Shown here: in pieces, positions 50,922-63,436 of the stretch | Layout of the letters: each line of letters begins with the position of its first letter | How positions within the stretch are numbered: position 1 is the stretch's first letter | From: Nymphaea colorata | Taxonomy: Eukaryota; Streptophyta; Magnoliopsida; Nymphaeales; Nymphaeaceae | Assembly (NCBI RefSeq): GCF_008831285.2 | Contig: NC_045146.1 | Location: 4,157,972-4,221,971, forward strand | Direction: 5' to 3' | Length of the DNA: 64,000 nt | Made by a program: the position numbers and the translations under genes | The notes under the pieces: generated by a model | What the model was told of the DNA's origin: nothing | Seen by the model: only the letters and a program-made list of their open reading frames with translations | Database searches by the model: none

Positions 50922-51857
50922 TAGGGCCGGGCCGGGCCGATAAAAATGTCAGAATGGAAGCCCGAAATCTGTATCGGGCCGGGCCGGGCCCATGTAATAT
51001 CGGGCCTCGGGCTTTGGTTTATGCCCGAGACCTGGCCAGGCCCAATTGTTAACGGGCCAAGCTTTTTAGGTCGGGCTATTTTCCTTCTGAAGATGGGTTC
51101 AACAGACGTTCAGGCCACAAGGACGGAAAAGTTGCAGGGTGGAACAGGGGAGGGTTGCATCTAGGAAAAAAAGGAGCAATGATAAATGAAGATAATGACG
51201 AGCGAAGGATATAGTGGATGGTTGCATCTAAAGAAAAATGAGCAGTGGTGATTGAATATAACAATGAGTAAGGATGATGCCGGGTGGATGTGCCTAAGCC
51301 TGGGCTGCTATTTTCCTTCAAAAGAAGAAAGGGAAGAAAAAAAAGACGGGGAGAAGGGGGGAAATGAACAGCAACTGTATGACGCCTGCAAGAAGGACAA
51401 ACGGCGGGACGGGGAGAAGAATCCTATGATGGGTAGAACAACAACAGAGGAAAGTCCGTTCTACATGCTGAGGAAGAATGCTATTCTGGTGCACCCACGA
51501 ATCACGGCCATTGCTGCTGAATCTGTCTCAGTCAACTACTATAGCTTTGCAACCTCGTTTGTGAGTTCTCTCTGTGCTTTCTCTAGGCTCACAGTCACAA
51601 CATCGAACAGTAGAAGAACAATAGAATGAAGAATACTAAAGAGCGAAAACCTAACCTAAGTCCCTAACATAAGTTTATTTTTGAAAAAAAAAAATATTTT
51701 CGAGCTTCCTGGTCCCCCAACGATCACAGTCGTGGGCCCGAGCCCGACCCGTTAGTTATCAGGCCGGGCCAGGCCTGATAAAGTGAGCCCGATAATAAGA
51801 TTTTCAGGGCCCGGGTACCTAGTACCCGGCAGCGGCCCAGCCTGGTGCCCAGGCTTA
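50922..51857. mobile_element. hAT-like non-autonomous element (936 bp)
   Basis: Flanks TGGCCAAA (50914-50921) and TGCCCAAA (51858-51865) match at 7 of 8. Left end TAGGGCCGGGCCGGGCC; right end reversed TAAGCCTGGGCACCAGG. Subterminal blocks on both sides are dense in GGGCC. The 125-aa open frame inside (51252-51629) is composition noise and has no transposase motif. Confidence 0.6.
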
Positions 51858-52329
51858 TGCCCAAAGAAAGCTTAGAATTGGAGTCTCCAAGTTGGGTTCA
51901 TTTCATCTAGATTTCTATTTCCAAGTTGTCTTATGATGGTTGTTGCAAACTGAAAATGTCTTTCCCTAGTTGTATTGTTGTAGCAAATCTGGATGCAATG
52001 CATGACTGGAAGAAAGTATTAGTATTTTGAAATTTGCATATTGTTGAAATGTTGCACTATTGGTTCAATGCTACAGTATTGATTCAATGTTGCATAGACT
52101 TTTTGCAAGTTTAAAGCGATAGATACAAGAATTGTATTTGGTTCTATTGGGCTATAATTTGACACTGATTTCGGGAATCGTAAATGGCAACCAATAGCCT
52201 ATAGGGCATCATTGCATGATGGGAGGATCTTGTTTTTTGCGCAAGCAATTTTAATAATGTCAACAACAAGGCTAAAAATCAGAGGCTGTGTGTTTAGGCT
52301 TCTCCAGCTTCATGAATAGGAGCAATCTA
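51858..52329. other. Short gene-free stretch between the hAT-like element and the + L1 relic
   Basis: Contains small direct repeats (ttgaaatgttgc, ttggttcaatg, ttgattcaatgttgc at 52042-52100). It may include a decayed 5' part of the L1 that follows, but no motif is recognisable. Confidence 0.4.
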
Positions 52330-55300
52330 TTTGAAATCACAAGAAACATTGTCATGTTTACTTGGAGTATTAACAAATTAGGAGATGCAAATGTAATAAG
52401 CAGATTGATCACTGTTTTATTTCAGATGCTTGGGTCAAAGATATATATTTCAATCATAATAAGCTGATGATCCTTCGAGGTTTTGCATAAACCAGAACCC
52501 TATTATTATGTCAGCCAAAAAGGGCTAGAGATGAATGCACAACAGAGCTTGCTTCCAATTTTATAACTATTGACTGGTAGGGAAAGAGTGCATAGACATT
52601 ATTGAGACATGCTGGAAAGAGGATGTAATAGGTTGCCCATTGTTGCCCGTTATCGAAAACTTGATAGTGTTCGGGCTAATGTAAATGCTTGGACAAAAAA
52701 TCTGTCTAGAGGATTTGGACAGTTAGATTGAAGTATATAAAAACCACATCTTACACTGCCAACAAGAGGTTGAATGTGGGAATCCAGAAGCCATGGTGTG
52801 AATGAGAAGAATAGAAAGATTGTTTGGATAAGCTTTTAAAGATGGAAGAATTGTTTTGGCTTCAGAAGTTATGTATAAAATGACTGAAAGAGGGAGATAC
52901 AAACACCAAATTTCATAAATTTGTTAAAAGCATAAAAAGAATGAGTAGAATTTCTACCATTTCATTTAATAGGAAAAAATGAGACTGAGAGAGAAATCAT
53001 GTAGGTTTTTACTAAATGTCTTTGTGGAAGGGGAATGAAAGAGGGGGTGCTAACCTTGATATGATGAAGTGTTCCATAGTATTAACTGAGGAAAATGTGA
53101 ACTTGATTGTCCCTATCTCTAAGGAGGAGACTAAGTGGGCTGTCATGGAAGTAGACAAGGATTCAGCTCTGAAGCCGACTGGATTCCAAAACAAATTTTA
53201 CCAAGATAATTGGACATTAGTAAAGGAGAATATCTGTTTATTCATATGGGATTTTTTTTACCAAGGGTAAGCTAGTCAACAAGGCAAATAGAATTTATTT
53301 AAAATTGGTGCCAAAAATCCAAGGTCACACCAATTTGTAGAATTAATGGTCCATTTGTCACTGTGACAACACCACCAGTCCTCTTCTTGCTCTTCTTATG
53401 TCCAGGAATTCCTGCTTCCATGAAGTTCATTCGTACTGGACCGTGTAGAATGAATTGGGTCACATAATGGTCAAAAGAATGTGTCTCATTCTTTGTCACA
53501 TTATTTCTAGTAATCATTGTGCTTTTCTTCTAGGATGGTGCATTTAGGATTGCATTCACATAGGACAAGAGGTCATCCACTTTATGCCATTCGAAAAAAG
53601 TAAATCTCTATCTCAAGCTGGAAATGAGAAAAAACTTATGATAGAGTTTTGTAGAAGTTTCTGGAAAATGCCCTTAAACAATTGGGTTTTGAGGAAACAT
53701 GGACCCAAAAAGTCATGACTCTTGAAAATTGCCTCTATGGATATCATTCTCAATGGAAAAGAAGGTGACAAGTTCTTTTTAGAAAGGTGGTTAAGACAAG
53801 GTAATCCACTCTCACCTTTATCTTTCCATCCACTCTCACCTTTATCTTTTCTTAATTGTTGCTAAAATGTTTCGTGGGAAGTTTAAGATATGCCATACAC
53901 ATCAAATATTAAAATACCTCAACTGCTTGTGCATGTAGGAGGCATTGACTCCATTTTGTATGTTGATAACCTAATGTTGTTTATAACATTCAATAATAGA
54001 ACGATGGCCAACACCAAGGGGTTAATTGAGGCTTGTGAAAATGACTCAGGCCTATCGGTCAACAAGGACAAGAGTGTGATTGTGAGATTTAATAACAATG
54101 AGAGAGAACCTAATGAAGTTGGAACAACTTTTGGATGGAAATTTGGTCAACTCTCCCTAAAGTATCTTGGGATGCCTCTTCAAAACAACCGTCTAATAGA
54201 CAACCAATGCAATGTTTTACTTATCAAAACAGAACAAAAACTCAGTTCATATTAGCAGAGACTACTCTCTTTTGTTGGTAGGTTGTGCCTGATCAAGTAT
54301 GTATTAACTTATATCCCTCAATATTAGGGTATGGTTTGTTGCTTGTTGCCCAAGTTCATTAAGAGAGTGGAGAGCCTTTACACTTCTAAAGGATTGAGAG
54401 TGCTAGTGTAAGAAGACCGACCTTGTCAAATGGGACAAAATTTGTTTATCCTAAAGGGATGGTGGTGTTGATATTAGGAAGATCAAAGAAGTAAACCAAG
54501 CTGGTCTTGCCTATCCAGCATGCAGAGCTCTCAACTCCAATAACATTTGGTCCAACTATGTCAAGGATAAATACCTCAACAAGCACAACATGTGGAGCAC
54601 CAGCCCTCAATGTAGCTGCTCATATGCTTGAAAATCCATCATCTAGCTTGGAAGCACATTAGTAGTATGGTATCTTGAAAATTCTTCTGTGGTAAAGATG
54701 CTAAGGTCTGGTTTGGCAGATGATTGAGGAGACCCATACTGGAAGACATGGAAGCTGCTCACGTACTTTATGGGTAGTGGGTAAAACAACAACGGTCAGA
54801 TAGGTCTTACAGGATGATGACATCTAAATGATGCATCTATTGATCAGTCTTCATCCAGATGTGATCAACATGCAATTGGAGGAGGAGCATCCATATAAGC
54901 TTCTTCAGACCAGTCAACATAGTACAATTATCAATAAAAAGCTGATATGTGAAAACACTAGAAACAAAATGCCGGTAATGGAGGGAAAATTGATGGACAA
55001 AACATAGCTTCCCTAGAGCACTACGAATTGTGTACATAATGTGTGAGGGCAGAATCATGTCAGATGTTAGGCTTCAGAGGGTTGGGATTCAACTAGTGTC
55101 TTGTGGCGTTCTTTGTCACTGGCGATAGAAGATGAAGTGCATCTATTTTTCAATTGCAAATTTCAAGGGAATGTTGAAGCTTTGTGGCGAAAAAATTCCA
55201 GCAAGCTCCACCTAGAGTAATGAATGTCAAATATGGGCTGAAATGGTGGTACAATCATAAAGTTAAAAAGGTGACCATGGTCTGCCCTATGGAAACTAAC

Positions 55301-55720
55301 CTATCACTTAGTGATCAGGTACCTTTGGCAGCTCAAAAATCAAATGAAGCATGGTGAGGGTAGAATGGCTCAAAACAACATTAATGGTGTCTAGCAAGTC
55401 TGCAAAGATCAACATTAGAAACTTAACCTGAATTGGATGGACAAGAAGAACATTGAAGTTTGTCTACTACTTGACATCACTCCAGATGATTGGAAGTTCA
55501 GTGACGATATTTGGTAAAATATTCATATTGCCTCATGGTCGGATGGGCATCTTAGGCTTTTTTTGGATTAGTTCGCAGGAAAATGGGTAAATTTCTGTAT
55601 GGTGTGTGTTGTTGGGCAATCCTATTTTCAGAAAAATTAGGTTCTTAACAGGTGTTTGAGTAAAATTCCATTGCATCAAACTCAAATCTCAATTCAGGTG
55701 AATAATTGAAGATGAAAAAA
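52330..55720 (+). mobile_element. Degenerate L1-type LINE (endonuclease end to zinc-knuckle)
   Basis: L1 ORF2 landmarks appear in order in shifting + frames: FTWSINK and SRLI (endonuclease end, about 52355-52410), LFWLQKLCIK then KEGDTNTKFHK (about 52850-52920), LTEENVNLIVPISKEE (about 53085-53130), PTGFQNKFYQDNW (about 53178), QEVIHFM (about 53563), LNGKEGDKFFLERWLRQGNP (about 53750-53810), YVDNLMLF where the RT active site YxDD should be (about 53960), GLSVNKDKSVI (about 54050), KYLGMPLQNNRL (about 54160) and a CCHC-like EDEVHLFFNC (about 55130). The second catalytic Asp is lost and stops are many. It is a dead copy about 3.4 kb long. Confidence 0.85.
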
Positions 55721-57989
55721 CTGGACTAGTAGGGTGATTCAATGGATAGTCTCTTCTGTTGATAGGTTTGTACATTTGCAACAATAATATGAAAGTTTAG
55801 TGTTGTCCACCACACAACCTGCAATAGAAGTTTGCTACATAAACTTGCTTATTTCGATAACTCTGGTTCTAAAGAGGGAGGGATGGGCGATGACGACTGG
55901 AACCCAAGTCATCTTATGTTCTAGAAGTGATCATCTTAATGTGGGTTTAAAAATGTCTGTTGTAAATATATATTTTTTTTGGCAACAAAGGTTTGAAGCC
56001 TTCCCCTCTAAAAGTTTTCACCAAAAGGTAACATATATGCACACACATACACACACATAGATATATATAACTTGAAAGTTTGCAAGGTTTTCAATATGAT
56101 CTTTGAAAGAAGGCCCTAATATTTAAAAACTAAAAGTTTCACGAATACTCTATTTTCCCAACCTTAGGATAAAATCTACAGCCCCCCCTCCCTTTCTGCT
56201 TCCATCTCTCTTTCAATCATCAAAACTAAGATCCTCAGTATGTTCTTTTTCTATTTTTCATAGTGTCCATCCTGGAAGTTTTATTTTCAAAACCCCCCAT
56301 AGAGTTAAATATCAAGAATTATGCTCCTGACCTAATGTCAGATAGCTTTCCTTGATAGACTCACATCCTCCTAATTTTTTTTCTCTTCTTGAACAACAAC
56401 TTAGATGTATGTTATAGTAGAAATGCCACTAGATGAATGTCATGGTAGGAATGTTATGGTATGTTTACTCTTAATAAATGGTTTGAACATATAGATGCAT
56501 AAAACATGCATGCACACAAGATCACTTCACAAAACATGAAGGAAATGATGGATATCTATTGACTTCTAAGAAAGATAAAATTAAACCCCATCTAGATTAG
56601 AGTAGAAATAGGGTCGAATCTTAATCCTTCATTAAGATTCAATGTTAACACTTCCCCAATCAATACTATTTTCAAGATATCCTCCCATTTTTCATGCGAA
56701 CTCTTTGCTTCTTTTCCCTGTTAAAATATTGCAAATATTTGCAATATTTTTAAGTGTCTCCCCCTTCTGTCCTATGACGAGTAAGGTTATGGCTATAGTC
56801 CTCTAATTCAAAACTTATTTCTCAAAACAAACATTGAAATCTTGCTTTTATGAAGCATGACAAAATAAAGCTATGTTTTGCAAAATGAGCAGTTAGCAAA
56901 TATGCTTCGAATTACATTTTTTTCCAAAACAAAATAAGATGAAAACCATGCTACTCAAAATCATCATTGAAACATGAATTTTCCTTTACATTTGAGGTTT
57001 AATGAAAATATTATAAGAACTCGAATCATTTTAAAACATCTCTTTGAACCTCACCTTTTTCAAAATGATCTAAAATTTCTCCATTTTAAATCCTTCTCCC
57101 TATGGTTATTATCATTTTTGGTTCAATGAAATACCCATAAAAGCAAACATCCTTTCCAATCTTTTAAGCTAAATTTAAGCATACATGCATATATCTTGGA
57201 TAAAGATGGTGGGAATAGCCAGACCTCGCAGCTATGGTTGGTCCCTTTCTCTTGTTTTCAAAAATAAAACCCACTTTCCAAATACACTCCAAAATCTGAA
57301 ATTGATTTTAGGATGTGAACATATTCTAATTAAGGCACTTCCATAAACATCTTTTGTCAAAGCTTGGTCCAAACTCAATGCTTACCTAGGCTCTTGAGTT
57401 TGAGTTTTTTTTTTTTTTTTTTTTTTTTTTGTGGTGTGGGTTGGGCGGGGGGGGGGTGGGTGGAGATGTTGGGGGGTGAGGGGAGAAAAATGTTAGCAAG
57501 AGTAGCTTAGCAGGTCTCATGAGCTAAGTGTTCTTATGATCTTTTAAGATATAGAAAATCTATAGCTATTTGTAGAAATAGGCAATTACCTAATTATAAA
57601 GATAGAACAGTGAATCTCAGCATAGCTGTAATTGTATCGAATCCTAGAAAAAGAAGTGTGCTGCCTTCCTTATCCATGTAACTGCACAATGACATTATTG
57701 GGTGGAACCTTCCATTGATTACACTACTGAATTCAACTATGTCTATGGGTGAAGCAGTCCTGAAAGCATGCAGAATCTCTAGTCCAGAGTAGTGGTACTA
57801 GGTTGGAGTTGGTGCACTAATTGAATACACTCTGCTCTTCAATGGCGTCCCTAGTGCCACTCTTGCTTATCTTCTACGCAAGTTTTATATTCTATATGTG
57901 TTGGTGTATGTGGTCTTAATGTTACTCACTAGACATAGTGAAATGGTGACTATGCATTTGCAGCTTTTGGAAAATCATAGGGCAGTGAT
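55721..57989. other. Gene-free stretch with poly(T) and G-rich runs
   Basis: A run of 26 T lies at 57405-57430, followed by a G-rich patch (57431-57485). A poly(T) facing a decayed sequence could be the inverted tail of a retroposed copy, but no body was recognised. CA/TA words occur at 56038-56070. No gene found. Confidence 0.45.
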
Positions 57990-58870
57990 AGAGTTTCACT
58001 CCTAAAGAAAAAAATATGTTGAAGAAGGTGTTAATGACATTGATTTTGATTGTCGGCAGCTCAGCTCATCAGATGAGTCTTTTGCTCTAGGGGTATGTGT
58101 TACGCAGGCGTAATATGTTATGCAAATGAGTATGCGATATTGAAATCCAATAGATTCGTTTGACATGAAACGCCATGTTTTTTAGTTATCCAAGGTTATT
58201 ATAGCATGCAAGATTGTGAAATTGAAGATAATAACTACACGCTTCTCAAATGTCTTGTTCTTTTTGAAGATTTTGCGTTTCTGCCTTCTGGAATTTGGTG
58301 CATAATTTTAAATCTCTCCATAACTTTTTGTTTGTTATGCTCTAGGAATAAGGATATTCATTACAATGTTGAGGTAAAAAATAAAGTCCATGGAAATATT
58401 ATTGTTTTAGCCAGAGTTTATCACTCTCAAGACTCCTCCAAATACAATTCGCCTGAGTTGTCTTTGAATGATAATGAAAATTATATACTTTCAGCCTTTT
58501 TTTTATGTTCATTAATTAGTGTATTTCATGTTCTAGCAGCGAACTAAATGGAAGGAGGATGCAACTGCAAGTAGGTCCTCTATGTCATACTTTGGAGATG
58601 ACAGTTTTGCCGTATGCCATTGGGAAAGCAAAGCAGTATTTAGTCGGGATGCACACATGAAGCTGAGCACGTAAGGATTGTGTGCTTCCATCGATCATCG
58701 GAGTGAACGAGCTGCTGCTGAAAGTGCATATATTGCCCTTGTTACTGTAATTGCTGATTGGTTGTAGTGCAATAGATATATTATGCCAAACAAGTCACAG
58801 TTTGATAGCCTGATTAGAGAGGGTTCACTTGAATGGAGGAATTTGTGTGACAACAAGGCCAACACGAAAC
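57990..58870 (+). pseudogene. Fragment of an EEIG1/EHBP1 N-terminal (C2-NT) domain gene
   Basis: Two exon-like blocks keep the recognisable conserved part of this plant family (At5g04860/At2g25460 type, from memory). Block 1, 58021-58092: EEGVNDIDFDCRQLSSSDES then FALG, ending at a GTATGT donor. Block 2, about 58546-58870: RTKWKED, SYFGDDSFAVCHWESKAVFS, RDAHMKLST, then a stop, then ASIDHRSERAAAESA, LVTVIADWL, a second stop, KSQFDSLIREGSLEWRNLC. The intron between them is kept, so the copy is genomic and not retroposed. Two in-frame stops and loss of both ends make it a pseudogene. Confidence 0.6.
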
Positions 58871-58974
58871 ACTTCATTTTCTTAATGTTCTTTAAGGATA
58901 TTGGTTGATTTTCAGTTTTATCATTTTTAAATTTTGGATTTGTAGATTGAGGTGGGTACATAGAAATGTTGGAT

Positions 58975-59459
58975 TTCAGTTATTTTTGTATTATATTTTT
59001 ACATTTGGGTGTACCAAAATCGTATTTATGGCATTTAAAAATCGCCATAAAATGTTCACAAATGATGTTTTATAAATGCCAATGAATGAGCTTCAATAGC
59101 ACAAGAACAAAGTCATAAACCACATTTTTCAGTGCCATTAGAAAAGTTTTTAGTGGGGTTTCTTGTGTGCCATAGTAACCTAATACCAGCACTGTGAGGA
59201 CGCCACTGAAAACTCCTTGAATCACTTCTTCCATCTTATAAAAAGCATTTTATGGCACAATTGTAGTGTCACTGAAAACCTTTCAGTGGCACATGCAAAA
59301 CGCAACAGAAGGAAACCATTTAAGGCGTTTCAGAACTACACCATAGAAGTTATCACTATCGCGACATACATTGGCGTTTCTGGTGGCACTCTATATGACC
59401 CACAAAGGACATTCAATGGCGCAATCTAAACACGACTAAAAACTGTCCATCTTGTAGTG
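58975..59459 (+). mobile_element. CACTA (En/Spm-like) element 3' terminus
   Basis: The block ends ctgtccatcttgtagtg at 59459, which reads CACTACAAGATGGACAG in reverse, a standard CACTA terminus. Upstream are repeated subterminal motifs in both orientations: gtggcac / gtgccat and cactgaaaa near 59130-59390. The matching 5' terminus was not found in the window, so this is an end fragment or one end of a larger element. Confidence 0.55.
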
Positions 59460-59922
59460 CTAGCACAATGGAGAGACGACTATCATGGATGTAAGGGTTC
59501 AATCTGAACCACATTAAGTCGTTGTCCATTCTCTCTTTTCTTCGTGTTACTTTCTCTCTCCCTCTCTCTCTCTTTCTCTCCCTCTCTCTCTCTCTCTCCA
59601 TAACAAAGGGAAGGCGGCTTTCTTTAGTTATGTTGAAGAGAATTTTCTTAAGCTAGTAAGGTGAAATGCTAAAAGAGAGCTAGAATCGGAAGGAGGCTTG
59701 GATCTTGGTATCACACAATAACCATTCTAAGCCCACACATTCAAATCACAGGCCATGCTCCAATGGAAAGAATAATAGTTTGTGCGCACAGAATTCTGAC
59801 GGAGAGCTTTCAAGACTGATCAAAATGCCTTCCAACATTAGACTGATGCACCATGAAAGGAGGAGGATAAACAAAGTAACATGGGCCGGGGTAAGAAACG
59901 TTGGTGGGGCGGGGAGCGCGGC

Positions 59923-59990
<68 letters not shown>

Positions 59991-60599
59991 CTTTTGATAG
60001 TTGAATTTTTTGACAGAAAAAGTTACCTTTTAGTACCATACAAAAGTTTCTCCACCATCTTTTGATGCCATGAGAGAAGGGACAATGACTAGAAAAACAA
60101 ACTTCATTGTCATGGTGCTTTGGTACCCTTATTGAACTATGCACAACAATGGAGAGAGAAAGCATCAAACAAGCATAAGAAAATGTATAATACGGTTCGA
60201 CCTTTGATAGGTCCACATCCAAGGGAGGAATCACTTGGACCAATATTGCATTCATATGAAGGAAAAGATCTGCAAGGAGCAATAATAGAGATACTTAGAA
60301 ATCTCATTAGAGACCACAGGGAAGTGAGATGATAATAGGATGACAATTAATTGGCAACAGTTGCTATAATTACCAAAATCCTCAAAAAATGGCAACTATA
60401 TCCAATAACCATATAATATCTATCAATGAAAGCTATAGTTTTTAAAAAATGAAAGGCACATTCGAATGGAATGCACACAAGGTTCTTCTTAACAGAAAAA
60501 GGGTGCAAGAAGATCTACTGATGTGAAACATTTGAAGATGCATGAGAGAGAGAGAGAGAGAGAGAGCCGATAAAATGGAAATATATAGCAAAATTTGAG
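59460..60599. other. Gene-free stretch with CT and GA microsatellites
   Basis: CT-rich run at about 59529-59598; (GA)n of 60 bp at 59926-59985; (GA)n at 60542-60566. An open + frame at 60120-60332 has no family match. Nothing else recognised. Confidence 0.45.
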
Positions 60600-61350
60600 G
60601 ACAAGAAGTCCCCTAAGTACATAAGCAAACCGCATAAACGAAATATAAGAAGAGAATATACAAGTTAGTATCACAATAAAATGTAATAAGAGAGGTGGAG
60701 AAAGAGTGGACAGACGGAACAGCAGAGTCACCCAACAGACGAAAGACGACGCCGTAGCCGAATAGCAAAATGAACATCTCCCTGCATAAGGCGTGCCACA
60801 GACTCCGACGATGAGAAGGTGCTCCTAAATACCCTGTTGTTGCACTCTTCCCAAATGCGTCACCACGAAGAAATGAGCCACAACCTCCAAACACGACCCC
60901 AGGTAAAAGACAGGTGGGAAGAAGGACAAAAGAGGAAAAAAAGGCGAATGGATGGTGGGTTTGGGAGGTTGTTAACGAAGGAAGACCATGCAGAGGTAAG
61001 GAAACTATAGAAGAAAGGACAAGAGGTAAACAGGTGAACCCGATACTCAGCCGCGGCGAGACAGAGGGGACATTGGTTAGCTAAACTAATTCCAAGACGC
61101 TGTAGGTGGTCAAAAGTATTGATGTGACCAGCAAAGAGAAGCCAAACAAAAGCAACGGCACGAAGAAAGGGACCAGGGGACCAAAGAGACCGGGGTGGAA
61201 GCGACGCAATAGAATAACCAAAGAAGGCCAAGTAACAAGAAGAAAAAGTGAATTCACGAGAAGACGAAAGAGGCCAGGAAGGGGGGCGAGCGGTGGGAGG
61301 TCTGCAAGGCGGAGGAAAAGAGGAAGGGCAGAAAGCAGACCGCTCCAAAA
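60600..61350 (-). mobile_element. L1-type LINE C-terminal fragment (zf-RVT)
   Basis: On the minus strand, AFVWLLFAGHINTFDHLQRL then CPLCLAAAEYRVHLFTSC (about 61150-61020) is the zf-RVT zinc-binding domain of plant LINE ORF2. WGRVWRLWLISSW follows near 60900 and, after a frameshift, IWEECNNRVFR (about 60850), the usual C-terminal WxIWxERNxRIF block. The reverse transcriptase itself is missing, so the copy is truncated and dead. Confidence 0.75.
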
Positions 61351-62298
61351 GTGTGAAGGAGAGAGAGAGAGAGAGAGAGAGAGGTATGATCTATGTGCAA
61401 CTTACACTACATCCTCAATGTCCTTACACTGATCATTGGTGCTTTTCTTTCATGTACAAAATTTAAGTGGACGCAATTGTGTAGGTTATGCGGAGATGAG
61501 TTGTGTGCACAGGGGTGTGCATGAACAAGTATACACCAACAGGAAAAAAGAAGGGGAGTTAGAAATGAACCAAGAATCTCGCAATTTAACGCGCAAAGCT
61601 GCCAAGGGCTTTTCCACTGTTGATCATACAAATGTGATAAGCAGCGTCCACACTGGACTAACGGAGGAAGCTAGATATATGTTGAGGCCCCAAATAACCA
61701 GAACACCCCTTTGTTTTAAAAGGAGACTCCCCTTGAGAGGAAAAATGAAGAGGGGAAAAAATTTTCATTTGGTTAAATGACCTAAATACCCTTTACTTTT
61801 TTTAAAACGATCATAAGAATCCCCCAAAAGGCCATGTTAGAGGACAAATATGTCATGTATTTATCGGGGTCCAAACAAGCAATATGAGCAGCAACCATTT
61901 CATTGGACATGCACTTTTTTTTTTTGTCGTTCTAAGAAGCAATTAATTTAAAAAAAAAGAAAAAAGAAAAATAGAGTTTCACACCTTGGACGTTGCCAAG
62001 GGGGCAGGGGCCATGGCCCCGAGTTTTTGAAAAATCAAAATTTTACTACCAAAATTTTTAAAAGTTCCAATTTGGCTCAAGTAAGGATTTTGACAATTTT
62101 ATAGAGCTCCCCATTTGGGATAATCTTGGCTCCACCACTGTTTCACACAATCATATAAATCTTGGATCCCATGTCAATATCAAAATCGATCAAGTGAAGA
62201 AAAAATTACGGAAAACCTCACAGCACAGTTTTTGAAGGTCATCAGAAAGATGTAGGTGTCGAGGGGGAAAAAGAGAGGGCAATTTGGGTGCTACAGAT
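61351..62298. other. Gene-free stretch with GA microsatellite and dispersed repeat end
   Basis: (GA)n at about 61358-61383. A phrase aatcttggctccaccactg at 62123-62141 resembles aatcttggctccaccccta at 1062-1080, a shared transposon-end fragment. No coding sequence recognised. Confidence 0.45.
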
Positions 62299-62436
62299 AT
62301 ACTAATCTGGATAGTATCAATGTCACGTTAATGTCTACAATTTCATACTAATCTAGATAGTATCAATGTCACGTTAATGTCTACAATTTCATACTAATCT
62401 AGATAGTATCAATGTCACGTTAATGTCTACAATTTC
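62299..62436. repeat. 46-bp tandem repeat, three copies
   Basis: Units start at 62299, 62345 and 62391 with atactaatct and contain tagtatcaatgtcacgttaa. Copies 2 and 3 look identical; copy 1 differs at one base (ctgg against ctag). Confidence 0.9.
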
Positions 62437-62811
62437 TTCTTAATTCTATTATATGAAATTCAATGACGAGATGAAGAAGAGAAAGATGGAGTAATAAGTG
62501 TGGTGTCCCATGTCAATTAATCATACACACTAAACAATGAAAGAAGTGAGCTTCATAATTATATCAAAGATCTTCCCTCATGGCCAGGTAGGGAGAACTT
62601 TGTTTAATGGTTTCTCCCACTTAAAAGGGAGCAAATAGAGGAAATGCAACAGTATAAACTCTTTTATATATAAAGAAAATCTACGAAATTTTACATTGCA
62701 AACAAGTACAGATTCTCTCACAGACACCTTTATACAACTCTTGAACCATCTCTCCGCCTAAAAAGCTGAAAGGGTAGAAACTTATAAAGAAGGCAGAGAA
62801 AAGTTAAGAAA

Positions 62812-63396
62812 TTAACAACGAACTATCTCGTTGGCCTTGAGGATCAACGCCTTCGTCAGGGTCTCTCTCATCACCTCCCCATCAACCACGCCACTGCTTC
62901 TGTCTCTCTCCCGATCCAGCACCTTTCCGTATGCTTCCATGCAGAAGGAGTCTTTGCAGAAAACTCTGGCGTACACCACCTCCACTCCCAGCGCTTCCAA
63001 CCCTTCGAGAACGCAGAGCAGCAGCCCTTTCACCTTCTCGCAGCACATCACCCTCACTGCACACATCCCCCTCTCATATTTCTCCACTTTCACTACCTGA
63101 TCACCATTAACACCCAGTAAACAAACACAATCATCACCATGATCACTATCTCAGACCATGAGAAAACAGAAGGAAAGAGAGAAAAAAACTAAGAAGGAAC
63201 AGACAATAGGTGCTTGCTGAGCCGCCTCAGTATTGTGAAGAGAGTCGGTCTGAAGAGCTTCAATTTTGGACTTCAACTCCTGAATGTATTTGACGGCATC
63301 GGAGAAGATCGACGGCAGATCAACCTTAAAATCAATAATCAGACTTCAGGCTACGGATTATCATCATGAATTTCCAGTGAAAATAAGACTCTATAC

Positions 63397-63436
<40 letters not shown>

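Noticed and set aside
51252-51629. 125-aa frame in the GGGCC-rich element
   Set aside because: No transposase or other motif; the composition follows the purine-rich DNA and the frame lies between the element ends.
59746-60282. 178-aa minus-strand frame
   Set aside because: It contains a long Ser-Leu repeat from the (GA)n microsatellite and no recognisable domain.
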